Counted from the first letter of the stretch, positions 8,644 through 17,735 are shown. The stretch is DNA of 47,084 bases from JBPCMN01 sp013695115 (GCA_051002235.1 JBPCMN010000045.1:1-47084); one strand, 5' to 3'. The notes: generated by a model not told the origin, from the letters alone. Translations and numbers: made by a program.

Positions 8644-10043
8644 CGCTCGTCGCCGGGCGGGATGTTGGCGTTGCAGCGGAAGAAGTTCGTCGGGTCGTAC
8701 TTCGCCTTGAGGCTGACCAGACGGGACCACTGCTCGGGGTTGTAGGCGCCCGAGCGCACCCGCTCGGCGGGGTCATCGTTGGTGAAGTTCACGTAGACGC
8801 CCTTGCTGAACGGCTCGAGCGCGCCGAAGAAACCCCGGACCCACTCCATGTGACGATCGGGTTCGGGCTCATCCGGCATCCACGACGCCACGATGTTGAT
8901 GTCGTGGGCGGCGTTGCGGTTCGGGAACGCGGTCGCGTCCTCGGGGATCCGCCCCACCGCGCCGCCCTGGGTGAAGATCGGGATGCTCGAGAGCGGTGAC
9001 GTGATCTGCGCCGCCCGGTCGACGACGACGTCGATCACGTCGTCGTCGAGTGGCCCGAGCTTGTGGGACTTCCAGTAGTAGTGCCGACCGTGCGGCAGCG
9101 CCGGGTCGAACATCTTCTGGTGCGCGACGTACGGCTTCGGAACCACCGCGTCTACCGCGGGCGTTCCCAGGTTGCGTAGCGGCCGGAGCGCCTCCCCCCC
9201 TTCCTCCAGGGAGCCCGCGTAGATGGGCACGAGCGCGACGATGGGCTTGCCGTGCAGCTCCTCGGGAATCACCGGGAGCGGAGGGGCCAGGCGGAGATTG
9301 CCCATGATGCCGACCTCGTCGGGCGCGTCGGCGACGAAATCGCGGAGGAACCGCAGGACCTCGGGCGCGGCGTCCATCGGCCAGGCGAGCATCCCCGCCA
9401 GGACGGTCGGGCCGAGCGGGTAGAGCTGGAACTCGAACGACGTGGCGATGCCGAAGTTGCCGCCGCCCCCGCGCAGGCCCCAGAAGAGGTCGGGGTTCTC
9501 GTCCTCGCTGGCCACGAGCAGCTCGCCCTCTGCGGTCACGACGTCGCACGATCGCAGGCTGTCGATCGAGAGACCGAACTTCCTCATCAGGTGGCCGATG
9601 CCGCCCCCGAGGGTCAGGCCGGCCACCCCGGTGTGGCTGACGATCCCGCCCGTGGTCGCCAACCCGAACGCCTGGCTCTCCCGGTCGAGATGCTCCCCCA
9701 GGCACCCGCCCTCGACCCGAATGGTCTGGGCCAGCGGGTCCACGCGCGATCCGGTCATCGACGAGAGGTCGATGACGATCCCGTCGTCGCAGAGGGCGTG
9801 GCCGGCGACCGCGTGCCCACCGCCCCGCACGGCCGCGGGCAGGTCGTGTTCGCGGGCGAAGCGGACGGCGGCGATGACGTCCGCCACTCCCCGGCAGCGG
9901 GCGATGACGGCGGGGCGCCGGTCGATGTGGCCGTTCCAGATCATGCGAGCGTCGTCGTAGGTGGCGTCGCCGGGCCGGATGACGTCGCCCAGGAAGCTCG
10001 CCTGGAGCGACTCCACCGCCGCGGGCTCGAGGACTGTCGTCAT
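8640..10043 (-). CDS. FAD-linked oxidoreductase, berberine-bridge-enzyme type
   Basis: A 467-residue flavoprotein of the PCMH/VAO superfamily with a berberine-bridge C-terminal domain. The FAD-binding region has AAVRGGGHAVAGHALCDDG, where the His after GGG is the expected 8-alpha covalent FAD attachment. The second covalent Cys of bicovalent members is absent: the segment reads SHTGVAGLTLGGGIGHL. The C terminus KYDPTNFFRCNANIPP is the diagnostic BBE ending. It would oxidise an alcohol, sugar or alkaloid-like substrate with O2; which one is unknown. ATG 10043 is preceded by a long polypurine ribosome binding site (GGAGGAGGAGGAG), much stronger than most in the window. Its 3' end overlaps the amidohydrolase stop by 4 bp, tail to tail. 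Confidence 0.88.
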   Translation of the reverse strand: MTTVLEPAAVESLQASFLGDVIRPGDATYDDARMIWNGHIDRRPAVIARCRGVADVIAAVRFAREHDLPAAVRGGGHAVAGHALCDDGIVIDLSSMTGSRVDPLAQTIRVEGGCLGEHLDRESQAFGLATTGGIVSHTGVAGLTLGGGIGHLMRKFGLSIDSLRSCDVVTAEGELLVASEDENPDLFWGLRGGGGNFGIATSFEFQLYPLGPTVLAGMLAWPMDAAPEVLRFLRDFVADAPDEVGIMGNLRLAPPLPVIPEELHGKPIVALVPIYAGSLEEGGEALRPLRNLGTPAVDAVVPKPYVAHQKMFDPALPHGRHYYWKSHKLGPLDDDVIDVVVDRAAQITSPLSSIPIFTQGGAVGRIPEDATAFPNRNAAHDINIVASWMPDEPEPDRHMEWVRGFFGALEPFSKGVYVNFTNDDPAERVRSGAYNPEQWSRLVSLKAKYDPTNFFRCNANIPPGDER

Positions 10044-10160
10044 GTCTCCTCCTCCTCCTCCTTCTTCCTGCTTCCTGCGACGGACGATGACGCCTGACCC
10101 GGTCCCGGCCAAGTACGAATTCTGTCCTGGTACCGTCGTCGGGAGGCGCTTCTCCCACCG

Positions 10161-10166
10161 TACTCT
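10161..10166 (+). promoter_or_regulatory. -10 box (TACTCT) of the Ser/Thr kinase gene
   Basis: TACTCT ends 7 nt before GTG 10174 with no ribosome binding site, indicating a leaderless start. A second candidate, TACCGT at 10131-10136, would give a 30-nt leader. Confidence 0.5.
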
Positions 10167-10173
10167 GGCAGAC

Positions 10174-11535
10174 GTGGCCCAGCTCCTCGACCAGCGCTAC
10201 GAGATCGGCCCTCCGATCGGCGCCGGCGGCATGTCGGAGGTGTTCGAGGGGCACGACCGCAACCTCGACCGGCGGGTCGCGGTCAAGTTCCTCAAAGCCG
10301 ACGTAGCCGACCCGAAGGCGCGCGAACGGTTCGAGCACGAGGCTCGCAGCGCCGCCAGCTTCACGCATCCCAACGCGGTCACCGTCTACGACGTCGGTGA
10401 GGCCGGCACCCGCCCGTACATCGTGATGGAGCTGGTCGAGGGCAAGAACCTCGCCGACGTGCTCGCGCGCGCGGGGCCACTCCCTCCCCGGGAGGCGGTG
10501 CATATCGCCGACCAGGTGCTCGCCGCCCTCGGTGCCGCCCACGCCCGGGGTCTCGTCCACCGCGACGTGAAACCCGGGAACATCCTGGTGACGCCGAAGG
10601 GCTGGGTGAAGCTCGCCGACTTCGGGATCGCCAAGGCGGTGTCCGACGCCACCGGCGGGCTGACCATGACCGGACAGGTGATGGGGACGCCCAAGTACCT
10701 CGCGCCCGAGCAGGCCGCGGGGCGGGCCACCACGCCCCGCTCCGATCTCTACTCCACCGGCGTCGTGCTCTACGAGATGGTCGCGGGCGCCCCGCCGTTC
10801 GAGGGCGACACGCCGGTCGCGATCGCACTCGCCCACCAGCAGGCGCCGGTCCCGCCACTGGCCGAACGCCGCCCGGGGCTGCCCGCCGCGCTCGTCGCCA
10901 CGGTCGACCGGGCGCTCGAGAAGGATCCGGCGCGCCGGTTCCCGAGCGCCGAGGCGATGAGTACCGCGTTGTCCGGCGGACCGACCGCGCCGATAACTGC
11001 GCCGACTACCGCACCCCCCGGCGGCCCCACCGAGGTCATGGCGTCGACGACGCCCCCACGACCGCCGGGCAGGAGGCGGTGGGTGTGGGCCGTGCTCGCC
11101 GCCCTCGCGTTGGTCGGCGCGTTCATGATCGCCTGGGCGCTCGCGAACCGGGACGACGGGACCGGCCCCACGATCGCGGCCGAGCCGACGACGACCTCGA
11201 CGACCACGACGACCACTACGACCGCGACACCGCCGACCACGACCACTCCGGAGCCGCAGACGATCGACGAGCTGATCGCGCTCCTCGCCGCCAATCCCGA
11301 CGCGTTCGGCGAGAAGGGCGAAGACCTGGTCGGGAAGCTCGAGGAGGTGCAAGCGGACGGGGATCCCGAGGACGCAGCCAACCTGATCGAGGAGATCGAC
11401 AAGTGGGTCGCCGAGGGTCAGCTCGATCCCGAGATCGGTTCCCAGGCCCAGCAGCTGCTCGCGCCGCTGGCGAGCCAATCGTCCGACGAAGACCTGCCCC
11501 CGGGGCAAGAGAAGAAGCAAGAAGAGGGCGACTAG
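10174..11535 (+). CDS. Membrane-anchored Ser/Thr protein kinase (Pkn family)
   Basis: A 453-residue Hanks-type kinase. Residues 1-260 hold all kinase motifs: the glycine loop IGAGGMSEV, VAVKFLK with the catalytic Lys, HRDVKPGN, DFGIAKA and the activation segment MGTPKYLAPEQ. A Pro/Thr-rich linker is followed by one transmembrane segment (WVWAVLAALALVGAFMIAWA, about 303-322). Outside is a Thr-rich stretch and then a helical acidic domain of about 100 residues (TIDELIALLAANPDAFGEKG, ending in a charged tail). There are no PASTA repeats, so it probably does not sense muropeptides; the extracellular ligand is unknown. GTG 10174 begins the conserved N terminus. The acyl-CoA synthetase starts 22 bp downstream and may be cotranscribed. 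Confidence 0.9.
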   Translation: MAQLLDQRYEIGPPIGAGGMSEVFEGHDRNLDRRVAVKFLKADVADPKARERFEHEARSAASFTHPNAVTVYDVGEAGTRPYIVMELVEGKNLADVLARAGPLPPREAVHIADQVLAALGAAHARGLVHRDVKPGNILVTPKGWVKLADFGIAKAVSDATGGLTMTGQVMGTPKYLAPEQAAGRATTPRSDLYSTGVVLYEMVAGAPPFEGDTPVAIALAHQQAPVPPLAERRPGLPAALVATVDRALEKDPARRFPSAEAMSTALSGGPTAPITAPTTAPPGGPTEVMASTTPPRPPGRRRWVWAVLAALALVGAFMIAWALANRDDGTGPTIAAEPTTTSTTTTTTTTATPPTTTTPEPQTIDELIALLAANPDAFGEKGEDLVGKLEEVQADGDPEDAANLIEEIDKWVAEGQLDPEIGSQAQQLLAPLASQSSDEDLPPGQEKKQEEGD

Positions 11536-11557
11536 GTTCGTCGCTCGGGGGAGTGTG

Positions 11558-13120
11558 ATGACAAGCGCGATCGACTTCGACGAGCTCCAGGCCGCGGCCG
11601 ACCGCGGCCTCTCGATCTCGTACCACGCCACTGCCGATCCCGACCGGCCCGCGCTCGTGTCACTCCACGGTGATCGCACCTTCGGCGAGCTCGACGCCCA
11701 TGCCAACCAGCTGGTGCGGGCCTTGCGCCGACGGGGAGTGCGCGCCGGCGACGGCGTCGCCGTGCTCTGCGCCAACCGGCCGGAGTTCACCGAGGTCGTC
11801 GCGGCCGTGCAGCGCGGGGGTCTCAGGCTGACGCCGATCAACTGGCATCTCACCGAGGCGGAGACCGCGTACATCGTCGACGACTGCGAGGCCAAGGCCG
11901 TTGTCGCCGACGTCCGCTTCGCCGCCACCGCAGTCGAGGCCGCTGACGCCGCAGCCGCCGTCACCGTCACGTTGGCGGTGGGCGGCGCGATCGACGGATT
12001 CGAGGCGTACGACGACGCGCTGGCAGCCGAGCCCGGCGACGCGATCGAGGACCCGACCCTCGGGTGGGCGATGATCTACACGTCCGGCACCACCGGGCGG
12101 CCGAAGGGCGTGCACCGCACCGAGGCACCCGTCAGCGCCAAGCTCGCCGCCCGCATGGCCGACTACCGACCGGGCGACGTGAACCTGTGCACCGGCCCCC
12201 TGTACCACGCCGCGCCGCTGTTGTTCACGATGTCGGTGCCCCACCTCGTCGGCGTCCCCGTCGTGCTGATGGACGGCTGGAACCCGGCGAAGTGCCTGCG
12301 GCTCATCGAGGAGCAGCGGATCACCCACACGCACATGGTCCCGACCATGTTCCACCGACTGCTGTCGCTTCCCGAGGACGTGCGCGCCGCTGCCGATGTC
12401 TCGTCGCTGCGTTACGTCATCCACGGCGCGGCGCCGTGCCCGGTGGGAGTGAAGCAGCGCATGATCGAGTGGCTGGGGCCGGTCGTGCACGAGTACTACG
12501 CCGCCACCGAGGGTCTCGGGACGTTCGTCGACTCCGAGACCTGGCTGAAGAAGCCGGGCACGGTGGGCAAGCCCTGGCCGGACGACCAGGTCTTCGTCGG
12601 CGACGAGGACGGCAACCGGCTCCCGGTGGGAGAGGTCGGGGTGGTGTGGCTCAAGGCGGCCACGATCGGACGCTTCGAGTACTTCAAGGACGACGCCAAG
12701 ACCGACTCGACGTACCATGGCGAGCACTTCAGCCTCGGCGACATGGGCTACGTGGACGAGGACGGCTACCTGTTCCTGACCGATCGCACCGCCAACGTCA
12801 TCATCTCGGGGGGCGTGAACATCTACCCCGCCGAGGTCGACGCGGTGCTGCTCGAGCACCCCGCGGTCGGCGACGCCGCCGTCATCGGCGTGCCCGACGA
12901 GGAGTGGGGCGAGGCCGTGCTCGCGGTCGTCGAAGTGCGCGACGGGGTGTCGCCTTCTGACGACCTCGCCGCCGAGCTCGTCGACTTCTGCCGCGGCCGG
13001 CTCGCCGGGTTCAAGTGTCCCCGCCGGGCCGAGTTCGTCGCCGAGCTGCCCCGGCAGGACAACGGCAAGATCTACAAGCGCCTCCTGCGAGACCGGTACC
13101 GCGAGGGAAATTCCTCCTAG
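11558..13120 (+). CDS. AMP-dependent acyl-CoA synthetase (FadD-like)
   Basis: A 520-residue adenylate-forming enzyme that activates a carboxylic acid to acyl-AMP and then acyl-CoA. The phosphate-binding loop YTSGTTGRPKG lies near residue 172. The core motif YYAATEG, the GDMGYVDEDGYLFLTDR hinge and the C-terminal NGKIYKR Lys are all present, so the enzyme looks intact. Chain-length preference cannot be read from sequence. ATG 11558 has GGGGGAG 5 nt upstream; an overlapping GTG at 11555 is also possible. It lies between the kinase and a broken UbiA gene and belongs with the P450 and amidohydrolase lipid-catabolism block. Confidence 0.88.
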   Translation: MTSAIDFDELQAAADRGLSISYHATADPDRPALVSLHGDRTFGELDAHANQLVRALRRRGVRAGDGVAVLCANRPEFTEVVAAVQRGGLRLTPINWHLTEAETAYIVDDCEAKAVVADVRFAATAVEAADAAAAVTVTLAVGGAIDGFEAYDDALAAEPGDAIEDPTLGWAMIYTSGTTGRPKGVHRTEAPVSAKLAARMADYRPGDVNLCTGPLYHAAPLLFTMSVPHLVGVPVVLMDGWNPAKCLRLIEEQRITHTHMVPTMFHRLLSLPEDVRAAADVSSLRYVIHGAAPCPVGVKQRMIEWLGPVVHEYYAATEGLGTFVDSETWLKKPGTVGKPWPDDQVFVGDEDGNRLPVGEVGVVWLKAATIGRFEYFKDDAKTDSTYHGEHFSLGDMGYVDEDGYLFLTDRTANVIISGGVNIYPAEVDAVLLEHPAVGDAAVIGVPDEEWGEAVLAVVEVRDGVSPSDDLAAELVDFCRGRLAGFKCPRRAEFVAELPRQDNGKIYKRLLRDRYREGNSS

Positions 13121-13146
13121 CGGTCGCTCGATCACGAGGGCACGAA

Positions 13147-13945
13147 TTGTCGTGGCCGACGACCCTCCCCGAAGGCTGGCGGTTCGGGCTCGCCGTCGTC
13201 GTGATGGGCCCGCTGGCGTGGGCGGCGGCATCGGCGATCAACGATGTCCACGACCTCGAAACCGACCGTCGCAACCCACGGAAGGCGGACGCGCCGCTCG
13301 TGCGCGGCGCCCTGAGTGCCGGTGCAGTTCGGCTCGCCGCCTACCTCTCGGCGGTCGCCGCGCTCGCCGGCGCGCTGGTCGTGGGCATCGAGTTCGCGCT
13401 GCTCACCGCGGGCGTGCTCGTACTGCGTGGGCGTACAGCGTGCCGCCGCTCCGCCTCAAGAGCCGACCCGGTGCCGACGTCGCCAGCAACACGATCGCCG
13501 TCGGTGTCCTTCCGCTCCTGGCCGGCTGGGCGATCACGGCGCCGGTGGCCGACTTCCGTGGTGGTTCCTGTTCCAGAGCGCGGCGGTTCTCGTCGCGCTG
13601 TACGTCCCCACCACGCTCGTGGACGTCGACGCCGACCTCGCCGCCGGGAACCGCACGATCGCGACCCGGCTCGGTCGACGGCGTGCCTACCGGCTGGGTT
13701 GGGCCGCCTGGCTCGTCGCCGCGGCCGGGACCCTCGTCCTCGCCGCCACCGGGACCGTGATCCCGCGGTCACTGGTCGGTATGTACGTCGTGGTCGTACC
13801 CGTTCTGGTTGTCGCGTACCACCTGTTGATCGGGCGGGCGGCGGCGAGCGCCGCGATGGTGCGCCGCATTGTGCTGCTCAGCTTCGCTTTCCTCGTGCCG
13901 TGCGCCACGTTCGCCCTCGTCTACACGGGCGTCTGGCAGCCGTGA
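13147..13945 (+). pseudogene. UbiA-family prenyltransferase, two frameshifts
   Basis: Three successive frames together make most of a polytopic UbiA prenyltransferase. Frame 1 (13147 to about 13425) has the first Asp motif, AINDVHDLETDRRNPRKADA. Frame 3 (about 13425-13560) has AWAYSVPPLRLKSRPGADV and a membrane helix. Frame 2 (about 13560-13945) has the second Asp motif, VDVDADLAAGNRTIATRLG, and further helices. Such enzymes join an isoprenoid chain to an aromatic acceptor in membranes, as in menaquinone synthesis. The N-terminal first helix also seems short, with only a TTG available at 13147. Two frameshifts plus a missing start argue for decay, or for poor local sequence. Confidence 0.7.
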
Positions 13946-14180
13946 CCCGCGGCCGAACTACGGGGGCTGCTCCGCCGGATCGACCAGGCGGTAGCCGCTG
14001 GCGGGAAGCCCCGTGCTCGAGTGCACCCTCGTCGACGAGACCGGCGGCATCTCGCTCGTCTTCCTCGGGCGACGGAGCATCGCCGGGCTCGACCTCGGCG
14101 CGACGCTGACCGCCGAGGGGATGGTCATCGAGCAGCGCGGACGGCTGGCCATTATCAACCCCCTGTACCAACTCCACTGA
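13942..14180 (+). pseudogene. OB-fold nucleic-acid-binding protein remnant
   Basis: The last 56 codons (from 14013) read VLECTLVDETGGISLVFLGR, then GLDLGATLTAEGMVI and RLAIINPLYQLH. This matches the small actinobacterial OB-fold proteins of about 110-130 residues. Upstream in the same frame there is a TAG at 13992. The preceding segment, in another frame, encodes AAELRGLLRRIDQAVAAGG, which could be the original N terminus. About 40 residues of the normal protein are therefore missing or frameshifted. Together with the broken UbiA gene just before it, this makes a roughly 1 kb stretch (13.15-14.18 kb) of decayed coding sequence. Confidence 0.5.
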
Positions 14181-14261
14181 CTGGGCGGTACTGATGGCCC
14201 GGCGACCATCCTTCGGTGCCTCGGGTACGTTGGCCGCCTTCGATCGAGGCGAGGGGGCCCG

Positions 14262-15797
14262 ATGAAGGTACCGCTGACGGTCAACGACTTCCTCGAGCGC
14301 GCCGCGCTCGTGTACGGCGACCGGGTCGGCCTGGTCGACGAACCCGATCAACCGGCGGAGTCGCTGGGTGAGCTGACCTACCGCCGGGTCAACGAGCTCG
14401 CCCGGGCGCAGGCGGCGGCGCTCGACGAGCTGGGCATCGGGCCGGGGGAGCGGGTCGCGATCGTCTCGCACAACGCTGCCCGGCTGTTCGTCTCGTTCTT
14501 CGGCGTCAGCGGTTACGGACGCATCCTGGTGCCGGTGAACTTCCGCCTCAACGCCGACGAGATCTCCTACATCGTCGACCACTGCGGCGCGACCATGCTC
14601 CTGGTCGACCCCGAGCTCGACGACGCGCTCGAGGGCGTCGGCGCCAAGCACCGGTACGTCCTCGGCAGCGAGTCCGACCGGGTGCTGTTCCGCGAGGGCG
14701 CGGAGCCCGAGTCGTGGGAGCCCGACGAGGACGCCACCGGGACGATCAACTACACCAGCGGCACGACCGCCCGCCCCAAGGGCGTGCAGCTCACCCACCG
14801 TAACCTCTGGATCAACGCGGTGACGTTCGGCTGGCAGGCGGGCGTCACCGATCGCGACGTGTACCTGCACACGCTGCCGATGTTCCATTGCAACGGTTGG
14901 GGCATGCCCTACGCCGTCACCGGCATGGGCGGGCGCCACATCGTGTTGCGCAAGGTCGATGGTGCCGAGATCCTGCGCCGCGTCGAGGCGCACGGAGTCA
15001 CCCAACTCAACGGGGCGCCCGCGGTCGTGAGCGCGGTGCTCGACGCCGCCAAGGAGTGGAAGGGCGAGATCCCCGGCCGGGGCCGCACCCGCATCATCGT
15101 CGCCGGCGCGCCCCCGCCCACCCGCACGATCGAGCAGGTCGAGACCGAGCTGGGATGGGAGTTCATCCAGATCTACGGGCTCACCGAGACCGCCCCCATC
15201 CTCACGATGAACCGAGCGCGGGCCGAGTACGACGACCTCGACCCCGGTCAGCGAGCGATCCGGCTCGGGCGCGCCGGCGCGCCCGCGCTCGGTGTGCAGC
15301 TGCGAACCGACGACGAGGGCGAGGTGCATGCCCGCGGCAACGTGATCATGGACGGCTACTGGAACCAGCCCGAGGACACCGCCAAGGCCATCCCCGATGG
15401 CTGGTTCCACACTGGCGACGGCGGCTCGCTCGACGACGAGCACTACCTCACGATCGCCGATCGCAAGAAGGACGTGATCATCTCGGGCGGCGAGAACGTC
15501 TCGTCCATCGAGGTGGAGGACTGCCTGTTCTCGCACGCGGCGGTGGCCGAGGTGGCGGTGATCGGCGTGCCCGACGAGAAATGGGGCGAGACGGTCAAGG
15601 CCCTGGTCGTGCTGGGCGCGGGCGCGTCGGTGACGGAACCCGAGCTCATCGAGCACTGCCGCGACCGCCTGGCCCATTACAAGTGCCCGACCTCGGTCGA
15701 GTTTCGGGATGAGCTGGCCCGCACCGCCACCGGCAAGCTCCAGAAGTTCAAGCTCCGCGCGCCCTACTGGGAGGGCCGGGAGAAGAAGATCAACTGA
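14262..15797 (+). CDS. Acyl-CoA synthetase (long-chain fatty-acid-CoA ligase-like)
   Basis: A 511-residue adenylate-forming ligase with all signature motifs: YTSGTTARPKGV near 163, the IYGLTETAP core, TGDGGSLDDEHYLTIADRKK at the domain hinge and the ISGGENVSSIEVED loop. The C-terminal TGKLQKFKLR Lys is also present. The sequence from MFHCNGWG resembles the medium/long-chain FadD group used in fatty acid or cinnamate-type acid activation. A GAGGGGG ribosome binding site precedes ATG 14262, and a TACGTT -10 candidate lies at 14226-14231. Its 3' end overlaps the convergent flavin-oxidoreductase remnant by 8 bp. Confidence 0.9.
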   Translation: MKVPLTVNDFLERAALVYGDRVGLVDEPDQPAESLGELTYRRVNELARAQAAALDELGIGPGERVAIVSHNAARLFVSFFGVSGYGRILVPVNFRLNADEISYIVDHCGATMLLVDPELDDALEGVGAKHRYVLGSESDRVLFREGAEPESWEPDEDATGTINYTSGTTARPKGVQLTHRNLWINAVTFGWQAGVTDRDVYLHTLPMFHCNGWGMPYAVTGMGGRHIVLRKVDGAEILRRVEAHGVTQLNGAPAVVSAVLDAAKEWKGEIPGRGRTRIIVAGAPPPTRTIEQVETELGWEFIQIYGLTETAPILTMNRARAEYDDLDPGQRAIRLGRAGAPALGVQLRTDDEGEVHARGNVIMDGYWNQPEDTAKAIPDGWFHTGDGGSLDDEHYLTIADRKKDVIISGGENVSSIEVEDCLFSHAAVAEVAVIGVPDEKWGETVKALVVLGAGASVTEPELIEHCRDRLAHYKCPTSVEFRDELARTATGKLQKFKLRAPYWEGREKKIN

Positions 15798-16188
15798 AGC
15801 GGTGTAGTCCGAAGGGCTGGAGGCGCTCGGGATTGCGGGCCGTGGCCACCCACTCGGCGAGGAGCTCAGTGACCGCGGGGACGATGCCCCATCCGTGGCC
15901 GCTCCACACGGTGGCGAAGAGCACGTTCTCGATCCCCGGGACCGTATCGATGATCGGCACGAAGTCGTGGGCGATCGCCTCCGCCCGGTCGGCGACCGCA
16001 GCGACGAGCTCGACCCCCTCGAGCGCGGGGTAGACCGCAACCGCGTCGGCGACGTTGCCGGCCACCTGGTCGTCGTCGACCCGATCGGCCTCGAGCAGCA
16101 GGACCTCGCGATCGCGGCGGCCGAGCTCCCACGCCAGACCGCAGCCGTACACGCCGCCGCCCACCACGACATGGTCGACCGTGTCCAT
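15790..16188 (-). pseudogene. FAD-dependent (DAO-type) oxidoreductase with large in-frame internal deletion
   Basis: Residues 1-34 are a Rossmann FAD-binding start (DHVVVGGGVYGCGLAWELGR, then EVLLLEA). Without a stop or frameshift the sequence passes to what is normally the last 100 residues of a DAO-family enzyme (DQVAGNV, IIDTVPGIENVLFATVWSGH, then GWGIVPAVTELLAEW). Family members are about 350-400 residues; this one is 132, so about 230 residues with the substrate-binding domain are gone while both termini stay in one frame. ATG 16188 is chosen, with an in-frame GTG at 16221 as alternative. It is unlikely to be an active oxidase. The same pattern occurs in the amidohydrolase at 28168. Confidence 0.65.
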
Positions 16189-16265
16189 ATTCGGGAACCT
16201 AGGGGCTTCCCGCGCCGTCACATATTCCGTACGATCCGACCTGGCTGATCAGGGGGCGCAGCTCG

Positions 16266-17231
16266 ATGTCAACGGTGATCCTCTCGGGTGCCGCGGTCCG
16301 GCGCCGGTCAGCGCGGTTCGGGACCCGGGCGTTCGGGCTGGTCGCGCTGGCGATCGCCACCGTCGGGTTCATCACCTACATGGTCCGCACGGTCCCGGTC
16401 GTCGCCCCGCGGCTGCCCCGCGCAGAGGCCGTCGCGCACTGGCCGGCCGCGCTCAATGCCGCGCTGATCGTCGCGGGCGGAGCCGCGCTCGTGACCCTGG
16501 TCGTCGTGCGGCGCGGGCGCGCGCCCATCAGCGCGGCCGTTTCGGTTGCACCGACCACGGGCTTCCATTGGCCCCGGGCGATGGGCTGGCAGGCGGTGCC
16601 GCGTCGCCTGGTCCTCACCGGCGCGGCGGTGTCCTCGCTGCTGGCGGCCGGCGCAGCCCTCAGCGGCCACGGGCTCTGGTTCGTCGGACTGTCGGCGTTG
16701 CTGCCGTGGACGCCGCTCCTGGTGTACGAGATCGTCTGGAAGCGCGAGCGCTACGGCCTGTTCGCCACCTTCCTGGCCGTGGCCTTCATCCAGACGCTTC
16801 ACATGGGCGAGCACAGCATGCAGGTCCTGCAGATGCTGGGCACCCACGGAGACCTCGCGCACTCGCACGGCGTCTTCGGGCAGCTCGACTTCGAGACGGT
16901 GCACTTCGTCGCCGACACGCTCCTGTGGCTGGCACTCGGCGTGTTCCTGGTGCTGTTCCGCGGCGCGAACCGGTGGCTGTGGGTGGCGTTCGCCGCCGCC
17001 AGCCTCCACCAGATCGAGCACTTCTACCTCTTCTGGATGTATCTCGTGGACCGAGGCACCTACGTGGCCGGCGGCTTCGCCGGGATCATGGGCTCGGGCG
17101 GAGTGATCGGTTCGCCCCTCGGCCGGCCCTATCTCCACTTCTCCTACAACATGATCGTGATCGTCCCGATGCTCGTCGCCCTGTGGGATCAAGCGCGCAG
17201 CATGGACGCCACACCGCACCCCCGGCGGTAG
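16266..17231 (+). CDS. Polytopic membrane protein with His/Glu motifs
   Basis: A 321-residue integral membrane protein with about eight hydrophobic segments (for example 22-45, 62-84, 115-135, 137-152, 158-172, 205-228 and 285-305). I do not recognise a named family. Two membrane-embedded motifs stand out: LHMGEHSMQVLQ near 178 and LHQIEHFYLFWMYL near 245. Both have the pattern His-x-x-Glu-His, resembling metal-binding clusters of membrane di-iron hydroxylases or desaturases, though the spacing is not that of the classic three-box enzymes. Possible -10 TACGAT lies about 35 nt upstream and GGGGG at 16253-16257 is the likely ribosome binding site for ATG 16266. Confidence 0.75.
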   Translation: MSTVILSGAAVRRRSARFGTRAFGLVALAIATVGFITYMVRTVPVVAPRLPRAEAVAHWPAALNAALIVAGGAALVTLVVVRRGRAPISAAVSVAPTTGFHWPRAMGWQAVPRRLVLTGAAVSSLLAAGAALSGHGLWFVGLSALLPWTPLLVYEIVWKRERYGLFATFLAVAFIQTLHMGEHSMQVLQMLGTHGDLAHSHGVFGQLDFETVHFVADTLLWLALGVFLVLFRGANRWLWVAFAAASLHQIEHFYLFWMYLVDRGTYVAGGFAGIMGSGGVIGSPLGRPYLHFSYNMIVIVPMLVALWDQARSMDATPHPRR

Positions 17232-17262
17232 CACACGCGGCGGTGTGAGCGCGTTTCGGAAG

Positions 17263-17335
17263 CGCCCTCGGCAGGATTCGAACCTGCGACCTACCGCTTA
17301 GGAGGCGGTTGCTCTATCCCCTGAGCTACGAGGGC
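17263..17335 (-). tRNA. tRNA-Arg (anticodon CCT)
   Basis: On the minus strand the 73-nt sequence folds as a full cloverleaf. The acceptor stem pairs GCCCTCG with CGAGGGC. The D arm is GCTC-AGGGGATA-GAGC. The anticodon stem ACCGC/GCGGT encloses loop CTCCTAA, giving anticodon CCT (reads AGG). The T arm is GCAGG-TTCGAAT-CCTGC. CCA is not encoded. The 5' end (17329-17335 on the plus strand) is copied in direct repeats up to 20237. Confidence 0.95.
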
Positions 17336-17355
17336 CGAGGGCGGGGCGTGTCGAA
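17328..17355 (+). repeat. Direct repeat, copy 1 (overlaps tRNA-Arg 5' end)
   Basis: A 28-bp sequence starting ACGAGGGCCGAGGGCGGGGC and ending TGTCGAA recurs at 20210-20237 with one mismatch (G/C at position 20). Its first eight bases are the tRNA-Arg 5' end and the adjoining base. This is the layout expected of an attachment-site pair, although tRNA 3' ends are the commoner integration target. Confidence 0.6.
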
Positions 17356-17735
17356 AACGTGGGAGAAAACCCCGCTCGGGACAGGCAGCTTCCGATCGTA
17401 CCGGCGACACGGGCCGTCCCGTGTGTGACACCGACGCTCGAAACCGACTCGAGCCGCGAAGAAGCCGCCCGACCCCGCCGCCCACCTTTCAGTTCGCACG
17501 CTTATGTCCCCCGGACAGGTGGTAGGTGAGCCGTTGGACGGTAGGCAAGGCGGATGGCGTCCTATAGACCTGCGGCGGTTCAACGTGAGCGGCTCGTCGG
17601 CTTCGAATGCGGCGGGTGGATGTCGCGGGAGGGGTTCGCCGCTGCCGACTGCCTTACCAGGGGTGTGTTGGTCGTCGCGATGCCTGCTCGGAGCGGTCCT
17701 CCTGACGCTGCGACTTACGGCGGCCGCGTGTTCGG
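17356..17735. other. Gene-poor stretch beyond tRNA-Arg
   Basis: No convincing gene is seen. The stretch holds a 7-bp-stem hairpin at 17407-17424 (ACACGGG, CCGT loop, CCCGTGT) without a T-run. It should also hold the tRNA promoter, which would read leftward, but no clear -35/-10 pair was identified. Confidence 0.5.

Noticed and set aside
6073..8730. An 885-codon minus-strand open frame
   Set aside because: It is antisense to the intact amidohydrolase; only its last part encodes the N-terminal half of the frameshifted P450.
11185..11245. Microsatellite in the kinase gene
   Set aside because: The ACG/ACC/ACT run simply encodes the Thr-rich linker; codons vary, so it is not a simple repeat array.
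8869..11970. A 1033-codon minus-strand open frame
   Set aside because: It is a shadow of the FAD oxidoreductase and antisense to the Ser/Thr kinase; the product has no family character.
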